From the NCBI GenBank assembly GCA_036785705.1, contig JAWUZG010000018.1, positions 6,483,501 through 6,547,500 of the forward strand: 64,000 bases of DNA. The letters are read 5' to 3'. Both the position numbers and the translations under genes were made by a program. The stretch comes from Acanthornis magna. Its lineage: Eukaryota; Chordata; Aves; Passeriformes; Acanthizidae. Shown piece by piece: positions 21,392-33,900 of this stretch. Every line of letters starts with the position of its first letter. Positions within the stretch are counted from its first letter, which is position 1. The notes below the pieces were generated by a model. The model was not told the DNA's origin, made no database searches, and worked only from the letters and a program-made list of their open reading frames with translations.

Positions 21392-23440
21392 GTCACAGCA
21401 TCACAGGCTCATTTAGGTTAAAAACGACCTCCAAGATTGAGTCCAACGTTTGACCAAACATAACCGTGTTAGCTAAACCATAGCACTAAATTCCACATCC
21501 AGTCATTTCTTGAATATTTCCAGTGACAGTGACACCACGATTTCTCTGGGCAGCCCATTGCAATGCTAAATTACTCTTTCAGTGAAGAAATTCCTCTTGA
21601 TGCCCAGTCTGGACCTCCCCTGGTGTATCTTGAGGCCATTTCCTCTTGTCCTGTCGCTGGTTGCCCAGGAGAATAGACTGACTTCACCTGCCTACAACCT
21701 CCTTTCAGGTAGTTTTAGAGAATGATAAGGTCCCTCCTGAGCTTCTTTTCTCCAGGCTAAACACCCACAGCTCCCTGAACCTCTCCTCATAAGACTTGTG
21801 CTTCAGACCCTTCACCAGCTCTGTTGCCCTTCTCTGGACTCACTTCAGCCCCTCAATGTCTTTCTCACAGTGAGGGGCCCAGAGCAGGAGACAGAACTCG
21901 AGGTGTGATGTCACCAGTACAGGGGTACAATCTGAGTACAGGGGGTCAATCACTGTCCTGGTCCTGCTGGCCACACGATTTTTGATACAGACCAGGATGC
22001 CTTGGCCTTCTTGGCCACCTTGGTACACTGATGGCTCATGTTCAGTCACTGTCAACCAGCGGCGCCAGATTCTTTTCCACCAGGCAGCTTTCCAGGCACT
22101 CTGCCCCAGCCTGTGGCACTGCCTGGGGTTGTTGTGATGCAGGGGCAGGAGCTGGCACTTGGCCTTGTTGAACCTCACACAATTTTCACTTTGGTCCATT
22201 GATCCAGCCTGTCCAGATCCCTCTGCAGAGCCTTCCTATCCTCCAAGAGATCCACGTTCCCGCCCAACTTAATGTCATCTGCAAACTCACTGAGGGTGCC
22301 CTTGATCCTCTTGTCCAGTCAACAGTGAAGATATCAAATGGACCTGGCCCCAGCACTGAGCCCTGGGGAACATCCCTGGTGACCAGCCACCAGCACCAGT
22401 TCACCAGTGGTGGTGAACACCAGCTACATCCGTGTCTCTGTTCACCACCGCTCTCTGGGCCTGCACGTCCAGACAGTTTTTCACCCAGTGAAGAGGGCAC
22501 CTGCCAAAGCCATGGGCAGCCAGGTCCTCCGGGAGAATGCTGTGGCAAACATTTATTAAAGTCCAGGTAGACACATCCACATCCTTTTCCTCGCCCAGTA
22601 AGTGGGTCACCTGGTCAGAGGAGATCAGGTTGGAGAAGCAGGACCTGCCTTTCATGAATCTGTGCTGCCTGGGATGGATCCCCAGGTTGCCCTGTATGTG
22701 TGGCGTAATGGCACTCAGGATGATCTGTTCATGGCTTTCCTCAGCACCAAGGTCAGACCTCTAGTTTCCCGAATCCTCTCTCAGGCCCTTCTTGTAGATG
22801 GGGATCACACAGGCCAACCTCCAGTCATCTGGGACCTCCCTGGTTAGCCAGGACTGCTGGGAAGTGATGGAGAGCATCTTGGCTAACCCTTCTGCCCCTC
22901 CCTCAGTACCCTCAGGTGGATCCCGTCTGGTCCCATAGGCTTTTGCCTTTCTGATTTTCTCACTATGTGACTTAATTAGACCCTTTTACTCTTCCTGAGT
23001 TGCCTGCCCCTTCTTCCAAAGGTCATAAACTTTTTTCTTTTAATCTCCTTGCCCCCTGCGTTCCAGCAAAAGCTCAGGCTGAAAGTTCAGCCAGGCTGGT
23101 GGTCTTCCGCAGTGGCTCATTTTGGGCACATAGGGACAGCCTGCTCCTGTGCCTTTAAGATTTCCTCCTTTAAGTATGTCCAACCTCCCTGGACCCCTTT
23201 GCTATTAAGGACTGTTTCCAAGAGACTCTGAACCAGTGTCCTGAACAGGCCAAAGTCTGCCCTCAGAATGTCCAAGGTAGGGATTTTGTTGACCCCCTTC
23301 CTTATTTCACCAAGAGTCAAAAGCTTTTTATCATTTCACAGTCACTGTACCCAGGATCGACTCTGACCACCACATCTCCCACCAACCCTTCTCTGCTCAT
23401 AAACAGCGAGTCTAGTGGGGCACTGCTTTCCAGTCTGCTC
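21392..23440 (-). mobile_element. CR1 LINE, about 2 kb, with decayed ORF2
   Basis: Minus-strand CR1 copy whose 3' end lies near 21392. It is longer than most CR1 copies because it keeps parts of ORF2. From its 5' side these are: an SRVDPGYSDCE-like segment near 23330-23400; a RADFGLF..KGVQGGWTYLKE linker typical of avian CR1 at 23117-23320; a KGRSCFSNL..LLGE reverse-transcriptase block at 22401-22655; a VPQGSVLGPGPFDIF motif at 22186-22548; and a VASRTRTVI..LEFCLLLWAP block near 21840-22199. These fall in different frames with stops between them, so the element is dead. The endonuclease 5' part is missing. Confidence 0.88.
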
Positions 23441-24818
23441 CTTTACATACCCGATGGGATTTTCTAGTTTCTGTTGGTTTAATTTTTCCTTTGCCCTCTG
23501 TAACTCGTCTCTCTGCAAAGGAAATTGTGGGTGGTCTCAGTCTACTGTTGTACAGCTTGACAAAGATGTCTCTCCTCTGTGTTGTTGAAAGTCTGCCATT
23601 TGCAGCACAGCAGGTGCCTGCACAGCAAATCTTAGCTCTTTTTCCTCTCTCACTCTTTCCAGGTCCACAAGGCTTTCCATTTTATATGATCCTTTCAGTT
23701 CCATCCAAATAACTCCTGGCAATTTTAGTTTTATCCATGACTGAATGTTCAAAATTTCCTTGGTGTTTCAGTTTGCCATATCCTTTATGAGGCACTCAGT
23801 GTATATATCTCATGAAAGGTGAAATCACACGGTTGTGAGCCTGATTATGCAATTATTAGCAAGTCAAAAATCACGTTTACAGGTTATCTGGTCCAGAATT
23901 TAACAGGGACATCTTCTATGCACCCTCTTCCTCATTAAATATTCAATAATTTAATTTAGGCAATGATCTTGTTATCAATAATCACACTGATGAAGTAAAC
24001 AGTAATTTCATTTAGGCCGTAAATTTGCTATTTGGAATAATTTTTATATTTAAGATAAACGTTGTCATTCAGCTTGAGTAGCGATGGACAATTTAGAGAG
24101 TATAGAATTGCCTGTGGTCCCAGCGGAGATACAGAAAAATCACCAGGTCTTCACAAAGCCTCCTCCTCCATTATAGGTCAAGTCAGAAAGCTAGGGTTCC
24201 TTTATGGAAATGAATTTTATATAGGGATAGAGAGTATCAATTTTCTGATCTTTCCAATTCCAGTTTATAAATGTGTGCAGAAATTGCCCCAGCTGTCTTG
24301 CAGAGTGTCTGAAGAGCTGATGCACAGAGAAGTTTTTCCTGCTGTGCAGGGTTTTTTTTTAAATGTATGAACCTGTCAAAGCTGAAAGAAATTTCAAGAA
24401 TTGCAACCCAGAAACTTAACTTCTGGAAACAGGGGTTCGGAAGTCATACTGCAGGCCACACAGGTTGAATTTGAATATTCTTATCAATCAGTTCTTTTCT
24501 GTAAAATACATTTTTTAGTAAAGTCGTGAGAGATTTAAAGCAGAAGTCAATGCATTTTTTTTTTTTCTTGCATGTTTGTACTGTCTGATGAAAAAATTCC
24601 AAAAGTATTTCAAACTATTCAGGTACTTTCAACTGCCTTTCCCTCCCAGTATGCTACTTGGATATAAAATCCTTATTCAAAATAATGGGCAATAGCTCAC
24701 AAGTCTCTGTGTGATTGCCTAATGGCACATGACAAAACCCACAAACAGTGGAAAGGTGTTATTTACCTGTGAGATTCCACGTCTCGCCATCTCAGCTGAA
24801 TTGTCAGCGTTTGGTGAT

Positions 24819-24832
24819 CCAGAAGAGGGAGC
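24819..24832 (+). promoter_or_regulatory. possible CTCF-like site
   Basis: CCAGAAGAGGGAGC fits the CTCF core consensus at 12 of 14 positions by eye. It sits in a short, less AT-rich patch of the intron. Such matches occur by chance, so this is weak. Confidence 0.2.
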
Positions 24833-27800
24833 TGCCACATAAATTTCTAGCAGTTTTGAACTTAGCAAGGTCTCCTTTAACCACCCCCCCAGTGGATTTC
24901 TTATTATTTTTTATTTAATTGCAAGACTGACTCCAGGGGTTTCATGTGATGCTTTTTTGGTCACTCAGTTCATAGTTTACTGATTTCTAAGGACAGCATT
25001 AGAGACTTAGTCCTTTAATTTCCTTTAGTTCTTTAATTTCATTCAGTTTTCAGTATCAGTTCTGTGTAAGTCTTTAAACATTCTGCTTGAATACCACGCT
25101 AAAACCTTTGGCTAACACGATGAATGCAGTCCTTTTTACTTAATCTGCAGAGTCTTTTTAAACATAGATGTTTCTGACTGGCCCACCATGGATTTTTAAT
25201 AGATGTTTTCTGTAGCATGCAGGAAGAACTTTGTGGCAGCTGACCTTCCTCAGTACAACTCCATGTGAGACAGAGTCATTGTAGGGTCATTGTAGTATTT
25301 TTTTCTGTGTAAGGGGTGGTTCTTCTGTCGCAGTAGGAACATACAGCTGGTATTTTGAAAATAGCAATATATATGTAAAAGAGCAAAACCAATGTGCAGC
25401 ACGCTGCAATGTGCTTCTAATGTGCTTTCTCTCTCTTTTTTTCTTTTTCTTTAGCACTTCAGTGCAATTTTGAGTGAGTCAATCTATAATTTGTGGGCTA
25501 TAAAACTAAAGAGCCATGAGGTACTGGGAGAAGGCATTAAAATGTGTACTTACTAGAACTTGTACTTATGGTCAGGAAGGAGACCAGACTTCCTGAGCAT
25601 ATTTTAAAGTGCATGATTTACCAAGGTTCTGATATTGGTTGGTGGAACCCTAGATTGCTACTTGCTGTAATGATAGATCTTATCAAAGCTGTTGTACCTC
25701 CTGATTAATTGTTAGTCATTTTGTGTTAACAACTGATGTGGTGATGTGACATTGTTTCATGAGGTAACTGGAGTGCTGAGAAACAGGTGAGACCTTTTTT
25801 TCAACTGCATAATATGTTCCCTGTTTTTTTTGTCATTAAAAGCTAGAGAGTATCAGTATTAGGAAGCTTATATTTATTTCTCATGAAGAAGCGTGAATTC
25901 AGACTACATGGGCAAGCTGCTCCATTAGATGATTTAGACGTTGCATTATGAAGTTGTGTACAATGTTCTAATATCTGAGTTTGCCGACATGAAGAACTCT
26001 GTGGCTTATTTTTAGTTATTTTGTAAAATAGTTCTGAAATTTCTTTTTTACATGCTCACAAATGTATATACATACACTTTTTCTTATGACTGTGCAAGGT
26101 TCGTAGAAAAATCAAAAGAAAGTTAAATAAGATCAATGTAGATGAGTTTGACTTTTCCTCCAGAAGGCTTCAGAATAAGTGCATAAATAAATACTTGTTT
26201 TTTATATGCATAATATTTTGCACATGGCCACTATAATTTAAATATATCATATTAAAAATATTTGTATGTTCTAAAAACTGATGACCTATTTGTGTGTTTT
26301 TAAGTCTTCCATCAAATACAGTTTCTTTTCAGAATGCGTTCATTCCCCAGATGTTCTGGCTATGTTTACTTGCAAGCACATTTTATAGCAGCATTTTACA
26401 TACAGTGAATAGAGTTGACAGTTGGGCTGATTGCAGGAATATGCAAAATGTTCACCTCATAAATCTTTCTCCACCTATTGTATTATGTAATTTTTACAAA
26501 ATATGCAGAAGTATGGTGCAAGAGACAGTTCCATTATTTTAGTTGGAACCATTTTGGTATCGCGGTTAATGATGATGTATTCAATTCAGAGACAATTATG
26601 TCTAGACACTAACAGAGGCTGTTGATTTGACATTCTATTCATAGAGAGGGCATGTGTCATTCAAAAGTGAGTTGTATAACTATTCAGCATGCTTGCATTG
26701 TTAGTGATGTGCCTTTCCACTTCACACAACTACTGTAACTAATTACCATATTCAGTAGTCTTGTGTTCCTCAAATGAAAATAACACACAGTTTCTTTGGG
26801 AGATACAAATTATATTAATATTCCTTCTCTTGATACCCAGAATAAACTTATGTGTTATGACTAGACTCAAAGATGCAAAGTAGAAGTGTTACCCTTGCAA
26901 GACTTGATGGTTTCTTGTTAAATCTGTCTTACTGAACAATTTCTAAATTTTTAATACAGACTAGTTTTCATCAATATATAGTTTTGTTTGTCAGATAACT
27001 CTAATTTTTGAAGCTTCTTTGGTAAGTTATTGTGTTAACATTGTAAACTCTGCTTTGAAATAGATTGTTTATTGTGGAAATACACCATGCTTCAGATTTC
27101 ACTTATTTGCAAGAAGCACTAACTTGGAGTCCTTTTATAATGGTATACAAAGTAGATATAATAAATTTAAAGTAAGAATAATTATTATTTGTCATGCACT
27201 ACATCTTAAAATTGTGGGGTTTTTTTCCCATGAGATTTTTCATGTGTTTTTTTTCTCTTTTTCTTTGGCTTGGCAGGCTGTTATTTTCAGTGTGTGCTGT
27301 TTCCTCTGTTCTAAACCAGGGCATCACAGCCATATTTCACTTGGATTGCTTTTTCTGGGTTGAGTGTTTTCTCCCCAAGAACACTTGCCCTAGTGCAATG
27401 TCCACCTTTCCTAAGTAAAACCTAAAGAGACCCTGAGAGTCTGCTGAGTGCATTGACAGTGTAGATGTCCATTGGTGTTTCTTCATGCCTCAGGATCTGT
27501 GACTTTAGGTCGCTTTTTCATTTCTCCCTCTCCTCATGCTCCTCCACATTAACCAAAAACCTTCCTTACTTATGTTGACTTCTGGAACTAGCAACTGTGC
27601 ATTGAAATTTATTTCAATTTAAGAATATTGCAATGTTAACTTGGTATTTCTGATTTCTAATCTGATGATTTTAGAGACATAATTGTTCAATGATATTACA
27701 AAAATGCGCAGAGGTTTGTTAAAGGACTTCCCTTTTCCTGATGATGTCAAATCATAAAATGTATCCATGGGGAAATAGTAAATCGAATATTTTGTGTCAA

Positions 27801-27911
27801 GAAAACAGACCTCAAAGTTTAAACTTCTTGGAACAGGGGCTGGGCGATACTGACTCCTCACACTTGTAAAGATCACTCACTCACAAAGAACCTCCAAAGC
27901 ATCTGATAAAT

Positions 27912-27969
27912 GCATGTGTGTACAGATATATGTGTATACATCTATCTGTATCTATGTATCTATATATCC
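27912..27969. repeat. imperfect TATC/TATG simple repeat
   Basis: Alternating TATG, TATC and ATCT units, imperfect, in a generally AT-rich context. An ordinary microsatellite-like tract. Confidence 0.6.
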
Positions 27970-30900
27970 TCTCATCAAATGGTTGAAAGAAAGCATGTAT
28001 TCAAACCCCGTGGTTGAAAAGCTGAACAAATAAAGGAGGATTGCAACCCCCAAACTTGTAGTGACATCATCACTATAGGTACTGTTTCTATAGGTACCTT
28101 GCCACATTTGACTCACAGGTTTTGTGTGTCTTTATTTTACTTCTTGTGTATGTGTGCAGTGTGACAGTGATCAGAGCTCTGTACTTCTCCAGATATGGAG
28201 CTATGTTATTTCTTTATAAGAATATTTATGTATGTAACCATTCACATAGATTCCTTTTCATGGAGAAATCCAGCAAATGCCTGCCTGTGTAAAAGTAACA
28301 TTTGAGTTCAGATGAGAGCACAAGTCAAGAATTTCAAAGATAGAGTTCCCACAGCAACCATAATTCGACCTCGTTGCTGTGAAAGCACAAAAGCTTGAAC
28401 CAAATACCATGCAGAATACTGCATGTGTGCAAGTGTATGAGACACAGTTGCTAGGAGAGCCATAAATTTTAATTTCTGGAGATATTTACATTCTCATTTT
28501 ATATCTCTTGGTATTAGAATCTTTATTTTATTGAAACAGTGTAGAAATGAAAAAATGGAAAAGAGGCCATTTGGATTAGTGTATCTTTTTACTTTCTTGA
28601 AATATACAATTGATTATATTACTGTCTCTGTCTTTCTGTGGACGTCTATTTTTAAGGGAGTAGTATTGAATGTGAAATATAATCTGGTCTACTTCTTTGT
28701 CTGATTATTTTTTCTCTTTGTTTACTCCCATTACTGAACCTGTAGCTAATGGGGTCTACTTGTTTCCCTACCAAGGATAAATAAACCAGATTTTTATCTG
28801 TATGTAGTCATCATCTTGTTATTCAAATTCATCCATATCTTAAGATTCCATTATAAAATATCCCAAAGCATAAGGAATATATTTCTTTTCAATATCTCAC
28901 AGGATACTTTTGGTTTCTTTCTTTGCCAGCTAAGTCTGCTGATTTGGTCAACTTAGACATGTTTAGTTATTATCGCAGTCAGTGAAGAAGTGGAAGTGTC
29001 CTCATTTAGAATTTGTATTTTTTATTTAGGAAAATGTAAATATTTCAATTATAGTACTTAACGGGCACAGAAAATGTTTGTAAATAATATCTACAGGATT
29101 TCCAGAAGTTGGTTGGCTGAAATACCTATATGATGTTTCCTAGCCTTTCAGATATGGCCACTGGAAAGAGAGGCCATGATGTTTGAAGATTGGTATATTA
29201 AGTCCTATTCCCATGAGTGATTATTATATCTGTAGGCTGGATTGAGTATTCATGATTATTTAAAAAAATTCCCTTTGACTGTGGCATATGCTAATACCTC
29301 ATAATTTATTTGGAAAAAAAAAATCACAGCGTAACTGTATCTCACCAGTCATTTAAAATAAAAGAAAAAAATGGGAAATGACACAAGATAAGGAAGGTTC
29401 ATGATAAGAGTTTCTCTTCAGTAAACTACAAAAAAATTAATTTAGACTTCATCTAGTTTCTAGCAGACTGATTTTTCTCAGCCCTCCATCACATCTTAGC
29501 CTGCTATATGAGCCTTTTTATGGACAGTCTGGGCAGAGCTGAAAGACTGATTGGATGTGAAAATGTTCTCCTTGGGAAATCTTTGGATCCTGCCCTTCCC
29601 AGATTGTTAGGCAATCTGCTCCAGGAAACCTGTTTTGACAGTGCCTGTTATCTCTGCTCAGCAGAGTCCTACAGGGACTGCCACTGCCTACCTCAAAGCC
29701 AGGGTTAGGGGAATTCACTCTGCAGCCCACCGCCTGCCCAAAGCTTTATTGTTCTGTTTCACTGTGTTCAAAAGCTAGTTAGGAACTGCACACTGTACCT
29801 GTGTCTAAAATAAAGTTGTTAGTTTATATGAAATGCAGGTGTTCTTGTGTAGGAGTTTATAACCTGAAATTTGAACTCTGTCTGAAAATTAAAACACTCA
29901 TAGTGACTCAACAATTTCTCAATAGATAAATGCAGTAAGATTAATTAAATTATGGCTGCCGTCTGATCAAGAGTTGGTCCAGTCTTTCCACAGCAACTTC
30001 ATGGTGTCTGAATTCTATGAAATGAGAAAGGGGACAGGGAATGGTGAATCATGCAATTCTTCAAGGAGTCCTGGATAAAAGTTTATTCATAAGGGTTTAT
30101 GTCCTGCTGAAACAGGAAAGTGAGTACTTGGGATGTAGATTTTGTGTGAGAACTGTATTGTGGTCATAAGCTTCTATCAACATCCTTACAACATTTCTTT
30201 TTCCAGTGTATATAGTCAATATCTTGAGGCTTTACTGAAGTGTGAATAGTTACAAGGATGGTTTTGTTTTCTTCTTTCTGTCCTCTTACATGTAGTAGTT
30301 ATGGTTTTAGTATTTGAAGTGAAATAAATAATGGCAAACTTCAGTGGAAATGAAGAACTGCGTAGGGATGATTAGAGAGAAGTGGAAAACAGCAAAATGT
30401 TCCACTTGAAATTGACCTATTTGTCATAAATAGAAACACATAAATAGACATAGCATATAGAACACATTGAGTTTACATTTGTGTTCATTACAAGTTGATC
30501 AATAACTGCTGCTGGATGATTTGCTGTAGTTATTTTATACAATTAATCACTCTGTGTACAGGCCCAGGGAGGAGAAATGTACAGTCAGTACTGCCAGGGA
30601 TTGCTGGTGATCATCATGATCTCATTTTGTTTTGACATGATGGGAGGCCTGTGGGAGGAAATGGCTATATGGGAAACTTCTGTGTAGTGGGAAAAGTGCC
30701 TGGTGTTGGGAACAAGGTCTTAGTTTCGACACTTAATGCCATCAGAGGAGAAAGTTGGTGTAACTCTACTTCTGCACGTGTTTTTCCTCAAGCATGTAAC
30801 TTCCTCTGTGTGCATGTGTCCCCAGAGACAAGGATTTCCTAATGGAACGCAGGACATTGATGAAAGTGGATGGCCATGTCACCTCACAGTTCTCAAGGGA

Positions 30901-33900
30901 GAAGAAAATTTCCTTGTTGGGATTAAAACCATCTGCTTGCACCATGGGTTGTTAGGTATGAGATAGGATTTGACTTCAATGTTAGTCACTGCCAGTAGAT
31001 GGAGGGTTGGTATGAAAAATATACTGTCCTATATGTTAAAGATCTTTGTCGTTTCTCTTCATTTGGAAATAGGTATTTTTGTCAATTACAAAGAGCTGGA
31101 AAGAAGGAATTTAAAAAAAAAGATGTTTCAGTTCAATTTTTAAAGAATTTGCAGTGTTTTACATTTATCTGCAAACATTTCTTTTGACATTTTGTCAAAA
31201 TTACCACAAAGATGTTTGAATTATATTTGTTAACTCTGATAGAAGTTCAGCAGAGGAGTTGATTGTGCTTTGTTTTTGAAGGCAATACAGTTCCTTTTGC
31301 AGGATTGTATTTCCAGTTTCCAATATTAACCAGCACCTAACCATTGGAGCTAACAATTTTTTTTTTTCCCTGGATTGGCTTCAGGCTGATTTTTAACAGA
31401 AAATTCTAGTTAAGACTGCCAACTTAGCTTTGACCATAAGCCTCACAAGAAAATGCCTGGTATCCTTTTGTCCATTAAAAAAAAGAAAGAATTCCATCAA
31501 CGTTTCCTCGGTAAAGCTCTAGTACTTGCATGCTTTGAAGGAGGAACGTCAATTTGACAAGGTGAATATAATCAATTTGACTGTATTCAAGAGTGTCCTT
31601 GACCGTCCCTGTGAATACCCACTCTGCTTTGACCCATTTATAAACCTCTGAAAAATGATTGTTTAAATAATCTCATTTCAGTGCGTAGATAGACTTTTCC
31701 CCCCACTTTTCTGTCAGCATGGCATACGGGCAATGTTTCCTGATGGAGGGCTAAATTGACCTTTCTCTAATTGCAGTTCTGGTCTGATTGGAGTCAGAGA
31801 TTTTTTTGGTATTGAAGTCTTATAACTTTGTTCTCTTTGAATTGCATTCTGCCTGTGTGCTGGAAAGGGGCAGAGTAGAGGAAGAACCACTGTTTGATTT
31901 GAAATAGAGCAGGTGCTGGCCATCAAGAGTGCCTTGGAAAAGGGTGCTGGGGTGGAAGGAATGGACTGGCACCGTGGAGCTCAGGTGTAAAGGAAATGAG
32001 AACTCTGAGTGTGTGGAGAAAACTTGTTGTACTTGGTCATGGTTGCATGCTGGAGCTGTCTGAACAGAGACTGGGAATGAGGTGAAAACATGGGAAGAGG
32101 GAGGGGAGGAGGGACATGGAGATGAGTCTTCTGCAGAGCCTAGAGGGTAACAGAGCTTACTCAGGAACTGTGTCACTTCTGGGGCTGGATGTCTCCATGG
32201 TGTTATTACTGGTACCGGGAGTGAAGTGGTACTCCAAGTAAGCTCTTGGTATGTACTTTTGGACCAGCTCTTCATTAAAAGCACAGACTGATAAGTTTCT
32301 GTAGCTAAGAGTGACCTACTTGGTTCAAGAAAAAGCGAATTTTCCAGTAGACCTTATGACTGCAAAGTTAAGGAAGATCTGTGAGGGTATTATGTTCCTG
32401 TCAGTTAATAGAATATGTTTCCTTTTTTAAGAACTTCTTTTTTTAAGGATTTTTTTACCTTTGCAAATCTCCTCAGGAGCACTTCAGAACTGCCATATCA
32501 ATTGTGCAATTGCCTGTGCAGCGTGATTTAAATGCTCAATGTGTACGTGTTGTAGTACAATAATTATATTATGATGCTGTTTAAATTTTCACCAGTTGAG
32601 CAGATGAATCAGAGTCTGCCTGATCTATTGCAAAAATTGGAAGACGTGTTGATAGCATTCCGGAGAGCTGGAATCTCTTTCCCTGTAGTAAGGATTCTGT
32701 GCAAGGTGAGAAGGAGTGCACTTTGAAATGTGTTGCCCCACATGATTATGTGTTTTTAGTTTTTAGATATCTGGGTTGGGATGCTGAATTGCTGAGTAGG
32801 CACTCTTACGCTCTTGGTCAGTGGAAATCTGTCTGTACAGAAAGGTCTGAACGATAGAAAATACGTAAGGGATTGGGCCACGTAGTGAGAGGTATGGAGA
32901 AAACTGCAGGTATGGCATTAAGTGAGCCATATCCTTCTTGTGTTTAATAAAATAAGGTTAAAAGTTTGATGATCCTAGCATGTAGCACGCATTGAGTTGC
33001 ATACATACTGAAGTTTTTAATTTCTGGTTATTTGCATTTGCACTGCTGGCAAATAACTTCTTAAGATTTGTGCGTATGAGAGAGAGACTTCACATCACTA
33101 CAGAAATAAGTAGTTTTGGATGAAAATGGCTTGCTTTACAGAAATATTTAGCATGAAAAAGAGTATGTTAAGGAAATAAGTTGAAATAATTACAATGTTT
33201 TCTCATGTAGTTTCTTGCTAATTAAAAAAAGTACTGTTTTAGCATCTTAACTTTTTTCCCAATTACCTTTAGCTGCTTCAAGGGTCTGTACAAATGCAGA
33301 AAGACAACTGTGTGAACATAAAAAAAGAAAATGAAAGGCACTGGAGGTTTTGGATAAATATTTACAAGTTGCTATAAGAGACAAAAGTAAACTCAAGGGA
33401 TATAATTTTCACAAATTTCAAATGTAATTATGTCATAATTTTATGGAGTATTAACCTTATAGTAATAGTTGTGAAAAATAAAGTCAAATTCAGAAACCAT
33501 ATTTCACTAGTAAACTATATTTGATAATAATTACATAAAATAAGAATTACATATAATATTTAAAGTTTAAAAAAGTAAAATTTGTGGAAGTTTAGCTGCT
33601 GTGACAGTCTTGTGCCTTTGGCGTTCTAACTGACTGCAAAATGAAAACAATGTGAGCAATGAATCTTTGGATTTAGATGAGAAATAAAAACTTATTACTG
33701 GGTTCAGGAGGCTGGCATACTTTCTATTCCTCCGTTGAGTACCATTTTGCAGTAATCATACTTAATACATCCAGGAATGCAAGTGAAGGATCTGAAAACT
33801 GAGATGCAACGTATCAGATTGACCAATACATTATGAAGTGGTATAAACAATTTTAACTAAACTTAGTAAATTTGTGTTGCTTTCCTATTGTGTTTTTGCC

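Noticed and set aside
18876..23320. Many open frames on both strands in this interval, some resembling proteins
   Set aside because: They lie in CR1 elements. The similarity is to the LINE reverse transcriptase on the minus strand; plus-strand frames are its antisense.
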